In this document: piece after piece, positions 6,455-11,920 of the stretch | Layout: each line of letters begins with the position of its first letter | How positions within the stretch are numbered: position 1 is the stretch's first letter | Assembly (NCBI GenBank): GCA_040081555.1 | Contig: JBEBGG010000103.1 | Span: 1 to 11,920 of the forward strand | Direction of reading: 5' to 3' | Length of the DNA: 11,920 nucleotides | Source of the DNA: CADEEX01 sp040081555 | Lineage (GTDB): Bacteria > Acidobacteriota > Vicinamibacteria > Vicinamibacterales > CAVVIG01 | Notes under the pieces: generated by a model | The model's database searches: none | What the model saw: only the letters and a program-made list of their open reading frames with translations | What the model was told of the DNA's origin: nothing | Program-made: the position numbers and the translations under genes

Positions 6455-7312
6455 GTGAGCGATCCGAAAGACTTCTCTGAAGACGACGAGCGGCCTATCC
6501 CTGGTGAAGAGCCGATCAGCGATGAGCCCACACTCGATGAGGCGCTTGCGCTGAGCGATGCCGTCGAGGCGGTCCAGTCGGCAATCGAAGCCGGTGATGT
6601 GTCCGAGGCTGCGCCGTTCAGCGAGCGCGGCACGGCCGAGCTGAAGTCCATCGTCGAGGCGCTGATCTTTGCCTCCCCCGATCCGCTGACGCCGAAGGCG
6701 CTCTCCAAGCTCCTGAGCAGCGAGCCGAAGGAAGACATCCAGAGGGCGATCGACCAACTCAAGGCCGACTACGATCGACCCGGCGGCCTGCAGCTGGTGG
6801 AAGTCGCAGGTGGCTTTCAGATCGTCACTCGCCCCGATCTTCACGAATGGGTTCGCCGTCTCTTCCACGAGCGCACCACGCAGAAGCTCTCCGTGCAGGC
6901 GCTTGAGACACTGGCCGTGGTCGCCTATCGCCAGCCGGTGACGGCGCTTGAGATCACCGAGATTCGCGGTGTCAACACGTCTGGTGTGATGAACACGCTG
7001 CTCGAGCGGCACCTCATCAAGATCGTCGGCCGTAAACAGGTGGTGGGTCGCCCGTTCATGTATGCCACCACGAAGGACTTCCTGATTCGATTCGGGCTGA
7101 ACGATCTCAGCGATCTGCCGAAGGTGGACGACATGGCGGAGGCGCTGGGCATCGAATCACCGTTGCTGGTAGAGCAGGCGCCAGTCGAAGAGCAACTCCC
7201 GCTCGAGGAGCCGGACGAAGAGCTTGCCGCTCAGGCGGTGGATGAAGAACTCGCAGTGCTCGAGGATGCCGATCCCTCGTCAGACGACGGGTCGAGCGGG
7301 TCGATTCACTGA
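6455..7312 (+). CDS. scpB: Segregation and condensation protein B
   Basis: ScpB is a dimeric double winged-helix protein that binds the middle of ScpA and completes the SMC condensin. The conserved core runs from about residue 61 (ELKSIVEALIFASPDPLT) to 225. It includes LQLVEVAGGFQIVTRPD (113-128) and the block LETLAVVAYRQPVTALEITEIRGV (150-173), followed by LIKIVGRKQVVGRP and the YATTKDFLIRFGLNDLSDLP ending. At 285 residues it is longer than many homologues of about 190. The extra length is an acidic N-terminal tail (1-55) and an acidic, low-complexity C-terminal tail (about 236-285, rich in Glu, Asp and Ser), both probably disordered. The TGA stop overlaps the 3' end of the opposing pseudouridine synthase gene by 7 bp. 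Confidence 0.95.
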   Translation: MSDPKDFSEDDERPIPGEEPISDEPTLDEALALSDAVEAVQSAIEAGDVSEAAPFSERGTAELKSIVEALIFASPDPLTPKALSKLLSSEPKEDIQRAIDQLKADYDRPGGLQLVEVAGGFQIVTRPDLHEWVRRLFHERTTQKLSVQALETLAVVAYRQPVTALEITEIRGVNTSGVMNTLLERHLIKIVGRKQVVGRPFMYATTKDFLIRFGLNDLSDLPKVDDMAEALGIESPLLVEQAPVEEQLPLEEPDEELAAQAVDEELAVLEDADPSSDDGSSGSIH

Positions 7313-8100
7313 GCCGACGAGGGCTTGCGCGTCTGTAGCGCCGGCCGGGATGGCGCGCCGATGTTGCGGCGAAGTGCCGCCACTTCTCCGACGGTGAGGT
7401 CGCGCCAGTAGCCGATCTTGAGCCGCGCATCCTTCAACGAGCCAATGGCCACGCGTCGTAGTCGATTCACCGGGTGTCCGACGGCGTCGAACATGTTGCG
7501 CACCTGGCGATTGCGCCCTTCGCGAATCGTGATGCGGACGCGCGCGTTCGGTTCTTCCTTGCCACTCACCACCTCGAGATGCGCCGGCTGGGTCTTACGT
7601 CCATCCACGGTGACGCCGCGCGAGAGCCGCTCGATGTCGTGCGCGTCGGGGATACCGGCCACGTCGGCCTCGTACACGCGCGGCACGCCGTGACTGGGAT
7701 GGGTAAGCGCGGCGGCCAGATCGCCGTCATTGGTCAGCAGCAACAATCCTTCAGAGTCGAAGTCTAGGCGGCCGACCGGATAGACGTAGTCGCGCACGCC
7801 TCGCAGCAAGTCGACGACGGTCGGTCGGTTCTCCGGATCCGAGCGGGTCGTCACGTAGTTGCGTGGCTTGTTCAGCAGAATGTAGCGGTGATGTTCGGGG
7901 ATCTTGATGCGCCGGTCGTCGACCTTGATGGTGTCGACCGCCGCGTCGGCCTTCGTGCCCAGTTCGCGCACGACCTTGCCGTTGACGCTGACCCGCCCGT
8001 CCAGCATCAACTGTTCCGAGGCGCGTCTCGAGGCCACACCCGCCTGCGACAGAATCTTCTGCAGTCGTTCCACCAGATGATTGTAGTCGGGACCACCCAT
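7306..8100 (-). CDS. RluB/RsuA-family rRNA pseudouridine synthase
   Basis: This enzyme converts a specific uridine of ribosomal RNA to pseudouridine, probably 23S as for RluB, although 16S (RsuA) cannot be excluded from sequence alone. The protein has 264 residues. An S4 RNA-binding domain lies at about 10-60 (ERLQKILSQAGVASRRASEQLMLDGRVSVNG). The catalytic motif GRLDFDSEGLLLLTNDG starts at 110 with Asp113 as nucleophile, and REGRNRQVRNMFDAVGHPVNRLRR is at 193-216. The frame is open far upstream across the cmk gene, but the homologous part begins only around residue 10, so ATG 8100 is the sensible start; no strong ribosome binding site is seen. In many bacteria this gene follows scpB on the same strand, whereas here it is reversed. 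It is divergent from cmk with a 57-bp gap that must hold any promoters for both. Confidence 0.93.
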   Translation of the reverse strand: MGGPDYNHLVERLQKILSQAGVASRRASEQLMLDGRVSVNGKVVRELGTKADAAVDTIKVDDRRIKIPEHHRYILLNKPRNYVTTRSDPENRPTVVDLLRGVRDYVYPVGRLDFDSEGLLLLTNDGDLAAALTHPSHGVPRVYEADVAGIPDAHDIERLSRGVTVDGRKTQPAHLEVVSGKEEPNARVRITIREGRNRQVRNMFDAVGHPVNRLRRVAIGSLKDARLKIGYWRDLTVGEVAALRRNIGAPSRPALQTRKPSSAQ

Positions 8101-8157
8101 TGACGGTTGCAGGCCACCGAGCATCAACTGCTGACTGCGATAAACTCCGTCCTTGTC

Positions 8158-8814
8158 ATGAAACGACTCGTGATTGCCATTGATGGCCCGTCGGGCGCGG
8201 GCAAAGGCACGGTGGCGCGCGCCATCGCCGCGACGCTTGACTATCGCCATGTCGACAGCGGTGCGATGTATCGCGCCGTCGGGTGGCAGGCGCTCGAGCG
8301 TGGGATTCCGCTCGACGATGAGGAGCGGGTGGCCGCCCTGGCGGCTGCCGCCGACATTCACGTGGACGCGACCCGCGTGACCATTGACGGGCACGACGTG
8401 ACCAGGGCCATTCGGACGCCGACCATCGACAAGGCGGCGGCGTCTGTCGCGCGCTTGCCGCAGGTGCGCGTGATTCTCGTGAATCGCCAACGCGACATGG
8501 GGCTTCACGGCGGGATCGTTATGGAGGGCCGCGATATCGGTACCGTCGTCTTTCCGGATGCCGACGTGAAGATCTTCATGGACGCGTCGGAAGAGGAACG
8601 CGCCCGCCGCCGGGCGCAGGATCCGGCGCATTCGGGCGGGCCGAAAGCGGTGGCGGAGGTGGCGAGCCTGCTGACCGAGCGCGACCAGAGTGACCGCACC
8701 CGGACAGCCTCTCCACTGTATCCCGCCTCGGATGCGATCCTCATCGACACCACCGGCAAGTCGATCGAGACCGTGGTGGCGGACGTCCTTCGGGTCGTGA
8801 AGCAGCGCTCGTAA
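8158..8814 (+). CDS. cmk: Cytidylate kinase
   Basis: Cmk phosphorylates CMP and dCMP with ATP, recycling pyrimidine nucleotides from RNA turnover and phospholipid synthesis. The 218 residues match the family. The P-loop IDGPSGAGKGT is at 8-18, the nucleotide-binding HVDSGAMYRAVGW at 31-43, VNRQRDMG at 108-115, and the MEGRDIGTVVFPDADVKIFMDAS block at 122-144. The RDQSDRTRTASPLYPASDAILIDTT stretch before the C-terminus is the usual lid and substrate region. An open frame extends upstream to a TTG at 8107, but the family starts right before the P-loop strand, so ATG 8158 is chosen. A weak TAAACT at 8141-8146 could be a -10 box giving a very short leader. rpsA follows 178 bp downstream, the same order as in Proteobacteria. 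Confidence 0.96.
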   Translation: MKRLVIAIDGPSGAGKGTVARAIAATLDYRHVDSGAMYRAVGWQALERGIPLDDEERVAALAAAADIHVDATRVTIDGHDVTRAIRTPTIDKAAASVARLPQVRVILVNRQRDMGLHGGIVMEGRDIGTVVFPDADVKIFMDASEEERARRRAQDPAHSGGPKAVAEVASLLTERDQSDRTRTASPLYPASDAILIDTTGKSIETVVADVLRVVKQRS

Positions 8815-8829
8815 GGCCCCTCCAAAACC

Positions 8830-8858
8830 TTGACGGATGACGATAAGTGTCGTAACCT
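8830..8858 (+). promoter_or_regulatory. Candidate promoter of rpsA
   Basis: TTGACG (8830-8835) and TAACCT (8853-8858) are separated by 17 bp. The -35 is five of six to the sigma-70 consensus; the -10 keeps only the TAxxxT frame. Transcription would begin near 8865, giving a leader of about 128 nt before rpsA. Confidence 0.45.
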
Positions 8859-8871
8859 CCGATGCTTATCG
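8841..8871. promoter_or_regulatory. Inverted repeat spanning the rpsA -10 region, possible operator
   Basis: CGATAAG (8841-8847) and CTTATCG (8865-8871) are perfect 7-bp inverted arms with a 17-nt spacer, centred at 8856 inside the proposed -10. A dimeric regulator bound here would cover the promoter. No protein can be assigned to it. Confidence 0.35.
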
Positions 8872-8887
8872 GAAATCCGCAACCCGG

Positions 8888-8935
8888 ATCGCCGAATTCT
8901 CGGGCCGCCGGTCCCGCTACCCAAAGTCCGGCGAT
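8888..8935 (+). promoter_or_regulatory. Structured leader element upstream of rpsA
   Basis: ATCGCCG (8888-8894) pairs perfectly with CGGCGAT (8929-8935), extendable by one G-T wobble. Nested inside is CGGG (8901-8904) with CCCG (8913-8916). In E. coli S1 represses its own translation by acting on the structured rpsA leader, so a similar role is possible here. This is inference; the structure was found by eye. Confidence 0.35.
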
Positions 8936-8975
8936 TGAAAGAACCCTGTCGTCGTCCCGTGCGACGTCGAAGGGC

Positions 8976-8981
8976 AAGGAG
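8976..8981 (+). promoter_or_regulatory. Ribosome binding site of rpsA
   Basis: AAGGAG lies 11 nt before ATG 8993. The spacing is slightly long. It supports this start and hence the charged N-terminal extension of the protein. Confidence 0.55.
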
Positions 8982-8992
8982 ACCTGCAAGGC

Positions 8993-10789
8993 ATGGCACA
9001 CGTTGAAGACGAGAATCCGGCATCTGTTCCCGGATCAAAGAGCGCAGCCGGATCCCTCGAGCGCGGCGTCCGCGCTGACCGTGGCGTAAAAGCCCGGCCC
9101 CGTGAAGACGACGACCAGATCGACGACGACGCATTCGCGCAACTACTCAGCGCCTACGACAACAGCTTCCGGAACATCGCCGAAGGCGAAGTCGTCAAGG
9201 GCACGGTGCTCAAAGTGACTGCGTCGGAAGTGGTCGTTGACGTTGGCTACAAGTCCGAAGGGATTATCGCCGTCAGCGAGTTCCTCGACGAAGCCGGTGT
9301 CGTCACCGTTGAGGCCGGCGACATCGTCGACGTCCTCCTCGAGCGCACCGAAGACCGCGAAGGCTACGTCGTCCTCTCTCGCGAAAAAGCGGAGAAGATG
9401 AAGATCTGGGATGAGGTCGAGAAGGCCTACCTTGAACGCAAGGTCGTCATCGGCCGGGTCATTGAGCGCATCAAGGGTGGTTTGGCGGTGGACATTGGCG
9501 TCCGCGCGTTCCTCCCCGGTTCGCAGATCGACGTGCGTCCCGTACGCAACCTCGATGCCTTGCGCGGTCAGGAACTGCGCATGCGCGTCATCAAGGTCAA
9601 CAAGAAGCGCGGCAACATCGTGCTGTCGCGCAAGGCGCTCCTCGAAGAGGAGAACGCCGAGAAGAAGAAGCACACGCTCGAGACGTTGGCCGAGGGCAAA
9701 GTGCTCAAGGGCGTCGTCAAGAACATTACCGACTACGGCGCATTCATCGACCTTGGCGGCATCGACGGTCTGCTCCACATCACGGACATGTCGTGGGGAC
9801 GCGTCGGTCATCCGTCGGAGCTGTTCAAGGTCAACGATGAGATTGACGTCATCGTGCTCAAGTACGATCCGGCGACTGAGCGAGTCTCTCTCGGACACAA
9901 GCAGCTGATTACCGATCCGTGGGCCAATGTGATGGACCGTTACCCGGTTGGCGCGCGCGCCGGCGGCAAGGTCGTCAGCCTGACGGACTACGGCGCGTTC
10001 GTTGAACTCGAGTCAGGGGTCGAAGGGCTGATCCACGTCTCAGAGATGTCGTGGAGCAAGCGCGTCAAGCACCCGTCGAAGATTCTGAACGTCGGCGACA
10101 CGGTGGATGCGATGGTGCTCGGCGTAGATCCGACGGCCCGCCGCATTTCACTCGGTCTCAAGCAGGTGGAGACCAACCCGTGGCACGACCTGGCTGGCAA
10201 GTATCCGGTCGGCGCGAAGATTCAGGGCAAGGTCCGCAACCTCACAGAGTTCGGCGCGTTTGTCGAAGTCGAAGAGGAGATCGACGGCTTGATCCACATC
10301 TCCGACATGTCGTGGAGCAAGCGCATCAAGCATCCGTCGGAAGTGCTGAAGAAGGGCGACGTGGTTGACGCGATGGTGCTCAACATCGACGCCGAAAACC
10401 AGCGGCTCTCGCTTGGGCTGAAACAGCTGGCCACCGATATCTGGGACGATTTCTTCACGCGTCACCAGGTCGGCCAGACCATCGAGGGCAAGGTGGTCCG
10501 CATGACCAACTTCGGCGCTTTCGTTGAACTCGACGAAGGCATCGAAGGGCTCATTCACGTTTCCGAGTTTGACGAGTCGCGTCAGGTTGGCAAGACGGAC
10601 GAGAAGATTGATCTGAAGGTGGGCGAAAACTACCAGATGAAGATCATCAAGCTCTCTCCGGAAGAACGGAAGATCGGGCTTTCCATTCGAGCGCTGAAGT
10701 CGGACGAGTTCCGTACCGACTGGGAGAGCTACCAGGAGTCGGCCGGCGACGGCACGGCGACGCTGGGCGATCACTTCAGGAACCGGTAA
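8993..10789 (+). CDS. rpsA: 30S ribosomal protein S1
   Basis: S1 is the large mRNA-binding protein of the small ribosomal subunit; it brings structured or weak-SD messages onto the ribosome. The 598-residue product has six S1 (OB-fold) repeats at about 64-131, 149-214, 235-304, 321-390, 407-477 and 495-566. Repeats 3 to 6 share a near-identical block such as NITDYGAFIDLGGIDGLLHITDMSW. The family in E. coli has 557 residues; the extra here is a charged, probably disordered N-terminus (1-60, with a DDDQIDDD stretch) and a short tail. ATG 8993 is preceded by AAGGAG. cmk lies upstream and an IHF-beta-like gene downstream, the order known from Proteobacteria. A 178-bp gap with a candidate promoter and leader structure suggests separate and perhaps autogenous control, and a strong hairpin follows its stop. 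Confidence 0.97.
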   Translation: MAHVEDENPASVPGSKSAAGSLERGVRADRGVKARPREDDDQIDDDAFAQLLSAYDNSFRNIAEGEVVKGTVLKVTASEVVVDVGYKSEGIIAVSEFLDEAGVVTVEAGDIVDVLLERTEDREGYVVLSREKAEKMKIWDEVEKAYLERKVVIGRVIERIKGGLAVDIGVRAFLPGSQIDVRPVRNLDALRGQELRMRVIKVNKKRGNIVLSRKALLEEENAEKKKHTLETLAEGKVLKGVVKNITDYGAFIDLGGIDGLLHITDMSWGRVGHPSELFKVNDEIDVIVLKYDPATERVSLGHKQLITDPWANVMDRYPVGARAGGKVVSLTDYGAFVELESGVEGLIHVSEMSWSKRVKHPSKILNVGDTVDAMVLGVDPTARRISLGLKQVETNPWHDLAGKYPVGAKIQGKVRNLTEFGAFVEVEEEIDGLIHISDMSWSKRIKHPSEVLKKGDVVDAMVLNIDAENQRLSLGLKQLATDIWDDFFTRHQVGQTIEGKVVRMTNFGAFVELDEGIEGLIHVSEFDESRQVGKTDEKIDLKVGENYQMKIIKLSPEERKIGLSIRALKSDEFRTDWESYQESAGDGTATLGDHFRNR

Positions 10790-10833
10790 GGACTGTGCTG
10801 GGCTCTAGGCGCACGCCTGGAGCCCAGCCGTCC
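10790..10833 (+). terminator. Strong hairpin between rpsA and the IHF-like gene
   Basis: Bases 10797-10810 pair with 10815-10828 in an unbroken 14-bp stem (one T-G wobble at 10806/10819) closed by a GCAC tetraloop. After a small internal loop, GGAC (10790-10793) also pairs with GTCC (10830-10833). It starts directly after the rpsA stop. No T-run follows, so it may be a weak or Rho-assisted terminator, or an mRNA 3'-end protector that lowers expression of the next gene rather than stopping it. Confidence 0.65.
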
Positions 10834-10842
10834 AACGCCTGC

Positions 10843-10847
10843 AGGAG
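10843..10847 (+). promoter_or_regulatory. Ribosome binding site of the IHF/HU gene
   Basis: AGGAG sits 7 nt before ATG 10855. This favours that start over the in-frame ATG at 10870, where homologues usually begin (MTKAEL). Confidence 0.65.
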
Positions 10848-10854
10848 TCACTGA

Positions 10855-11193
10855 ATGACCGGTGGCAGCATGACCAAGGCGGAGCTCGTAGAGGAAGTCT
10901 CACGAGTGTCCGACCTCACAAAGAAACACTCCGAAGTGATCGTCGACACGGTGTTCAAGAGCATCATCGATGCCCTGCATCGTGGCGAGAAGATCGAACT
11001 GCGTGGTTTTGGCAGTTTCCGCCTCCGCAAGCGCGAACCCCGTAAGGGTCGCAACCCGAAGACCGGCGACAAGGTTGACGTGCCGCCGAAGAAGGTCCCC
11101 TACTTCAAGCCAGGCAAAGAGCTGAAGGACCTGATCAACAAGGAATCGGACGACGCGGTGCCCGACGCGCCACCGTCGGTGCCGGGTTTCTAG
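10855..11193 (+). CDS. HU/IHF-family nucleoid protein, IHF-beta-like
   Basis: A small DNA-bending protein of 112 residues that works as a dimer in nucleoid structure, recombination and transcription. The conserved fold begins at MTKAELVEEVS (6-16), continues through IELRGFGSFRLRKREPRKGRNPKTGDKV (47-74), with Pro68 in the arm motif that inserts between DNA bases, and ends with VPYFKPGKELKDLIN (81-95). IELRGFGSF and PYFKPGKEL are closer to IHF-beta (HimD) than to typical HU. Typical members have 90-95 residues; here there are five extra N-terminal residues and a 17-residue Pro/Asp tail. Its position after cmk and rpsA matches ihfB in Proteobacteria. Whether it forms a homodimer or needs an alpha partner elsewhere cannot be seen. 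Confidence 0.93.
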   Translation: MTGGSMTKAELVEEVSRVSDLTKKHSEVIVDTVFKSIIDALHRGEKIELRGFGSFRLRKREPRKGRNPKTGDKVDVPPKKVPYFKPGKELKDLINKESDDAVPDAPPSVPGF

Positions 11194-11206
11194 CCTCTCG
11201 CGCCTC

Positions 11207-11212
11207 TACACT
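11207..11212 (+). promoter_or_regulatory. Candidate -10 box for the HIT gene, very short leader
   Basis: TACACT ends 11 bases before ATG 11224, so transcription would start only about 4-6 nt upstream of the start codon. The preceding bases are pyrimidine-rich and contain no Shine-Dalgarno sequence, which fits a near-leaderless message. No good -35 is visible at 17-18 bp, so this is tentative. Confidence 0.3.
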
Positions 11213-11223
11213 CCATTCTCTGC

Positions 11224-11778
11224 ATGGACCGCCTCTGGTCTCCCTGGCGCTTGAAGTACATCACAGGCGCATCACCGACCAGCTCATTGTGCGTGTTCTG
11301 TGACGCGGCGTTGGCGTCGACACCGCCACAAATATCCGGCGACTCGCCCGACGATCTGGTACTTGCGAGGGGCGCCCTGGCCTACGTGATTCTCAATCTT
11401 TACCCCTATAACAACGGCCATCTGATGGTCGTTCCGAACCGGCACATTGCGTCGCTCGCGGTGGCCACCGACGATGAGCTGGCGGAGCTCATGCGGTTGG
11501 TGCGAGACGCCGAGATGGCACTCCATGAGGCGTATCAGCCGCAAGGTATAAACGTTGGCATCAATCTCGGCCGGTCCGCCGGCGCCGGCATCGTCGATCA
11601 TCTGCACGTGCACCTAGTGCCTCGGTGGACGGGCGATTCGAACTTCATGACCGTTGTCGGCGACACGCGCGTGTTGCCGGAGACGCTCGAACAGACCGCT
11701 GCGCGCCTCCGCCCAGTATTTGCCCAGCTGATGGCTGCTCGTGCCACGCCGGCTGCAGGTTCGGGTTCGGGCGTCTAG
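11224..11778 (+). CDS. HIT domain protein (diadenosine polyphosphate hydrolase/phosphorylase-like)
   Basis: A 184-residue histidine-triad protein. The family hydrolyses or phosphorolyses nucleotide phosphoramidates and dinucleotides such as Ap4A through a nucleotidyl-histidine intermediate. The catalytic motif HLHVHLVPRW starts at 126, with His126, His128 and His130, the last of these being the usual middle-position or nucleophile candidate. N-terminal MDRLWSPWRLKYI, the zinc-type pair CVFC (23-26) and LNLYPYNNGHLMVVPNRH (58-74) resemble the HIT group that includes mycobacterial Ap4A phosphorylase. The C-terminus ends in a short Ala/Gly/Ser tail. It begins 30 bp after the IHF-like gene without a visible ribosome binding site. 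The exact substrate cannot be decided from sequence. Confidence 0.92.
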   Translation: MDRLWSPWRLKYITGASPTSSLCVFCDAALASTPPQISGDSPDDLVLARGALAYVILNLYPYNNGHLMVVPNRHIASLAVATDDELAELMRLVRDAEMALHEAYQPQGINVGINLGRSAGAGIVDHLHVHLVPRWTGDSNFMTVVGDTRVLPETLEQTAARLRPVFAQLMAARATPAAGSGSGV

Positions 11779-11811
11779 AACGCTTGGTATCGTGGTACCT
11801 CTCGCACTGAC

Positions 11812-11920
11812 ATGTTTCTAGAACCGACACCGGAGCAACGCACCTTCGCAGCGTCGGTCGAGGAGTTTGCGTGTGCGGTCGTTGCGCCGCGAGCAGCGGC
11901 GCTCGATGAAAGCGGCGAGT
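11812..11920 (+). CDS. Acyl-CoA dehydrogenase, N-terminal fragment cut by the window edge
   Basis: ATG 11812 opens a frame that runs off the right edge after 36 codons. The sequence FLEPTPEQRTFAASVEEFACAVVAPRAAALDESGE has the classic start of acyl-CoA dehydrogenases: an EQR turn, then a helix with EFA and VAPRAAxxDE before the flavin domain. These flavoproteins oxidise acyl-CoA thioesters to 2-enoyl-CoA in fatty acid or amino acid breakdown. FAD-binding and catalytic residues lie outside the window, so substrate class is unknown. No clear ribosome binding site is seen. The 33-bp gap after the HIT gene leaves co-transcription open. Confidence 0.8.
   Translation, partial: MFLEPTPEQRTFAASVEEFACAVVAPRAAALDESGE

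Noticed and set aside
8107..8157. TTG-initiated N-terminal extension of cmk
   Set aside because: The extra 17 residues are not part of the family, and ATG 8158 sits exactly before the first strand leading to the P-loop.
8101..8631. Leftward open frame extending the pseudouridine synthase to 441 codons
   Set aside because: This part is antisense to cmk, has no resemblance to the family, and the S4 domain begins right after ATG 8100.
8862..9089. Possible leader peptide gene in the rpsA 5' region
   Set aside because: The 75-codon frame runs out of frame deep into rpsA, lacks a ribosome binding site, and has no run of a single amino acid suggesting attenuation.
9143..9898. 251-codon leftward frame opposite rpsA
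   Set aside because: Its regular Asp/Val/Leu-rich pattern is the mirror of the S1 repeats; no family similarity and no ribosome binding site.

Overview
The window is an ordinary but informative stretch of chromosome from a GC-rich, Gram-negative-type bacterium. Coding is dense, with GTG and TTG starts and short or overlapping gene junctions. The gene set (uvrC, a site-2 protease, trpS, scpA, scpB, an rRNA pseudouridine synthase, cmk, rpsA, an IHF/HU protein, a HIT protein and an acyl-CoA dehydrogenase) and the protein textures would fit Acidobacteriota (for example a Vicinamibacteria-like genome) or a deltaproteobacterial relative. That placement is inference; there is no rRNA gene here to confirm it. 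I see no tRNA, insertion sequence, CRISPR array, prophage or defence module.

Layout. (1) 1-465: the 3' end of a membrane-anchored GT2 glycosyltransferase, running rightwards. (2) 466-607: a short gap packed with hairpins between convergent genes. (3) 608-1069 and 1283-2128: two leftward genes, a small DinB-fold (DUF1569-like) protein and a CDP-alcohol phosphatidyltransferase, separated by about 210 bp in which I recognise no gene. (4) 2154-7312: a rightward run uvrC, M50 peptidase, trpS, scpA, scpB. The junctions are +11 bp, a 4-bp overlap, a 1-bp overlap and +11 bp, so this looks like one transcription unit with translational coupling. (5) 7306-8100: an RluB/RsuA-type pseudouridine synthase on the opposite strand, overlapping the scpB stop tail to tail. 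(6) 8158-11193: cmk, rpsA and an IHF-beta-like gene rightwards, the same order as cmk-rpsA-ihfB in Proteobacteria. rpsA appears to have its own promoter with a palindrome over the -10, a structured leader, and a strong hairpin after its stop. (7) 11224-11778: a HIT-family hydrolase or phosphorylase, then the first 36 codons of an acyl-CoA dehydrogenase at the right edge.

How the genes work together. The core is information processing and chromosome maintenance: nucleotide excision repair (UvrC), tryptophan charging (TrpS), chromosome condensation (the ScpA and ScpB partners of SMC), 23S/16S rRNA modification, CMP/dCMP recycling (Cmk), ribosomal mRNA binding (S1) and nucleoid architecture (IHF/HU). 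The left flank is envelope lipid and glycan metabolism. No previously undescribed system is evident. The points most worth checking are the rpsA control region, the single-gene inversion of the pseudouridine synthase, the altered CDP-alcohol transferase motif, and the hairpin-rich gap at 484-610.
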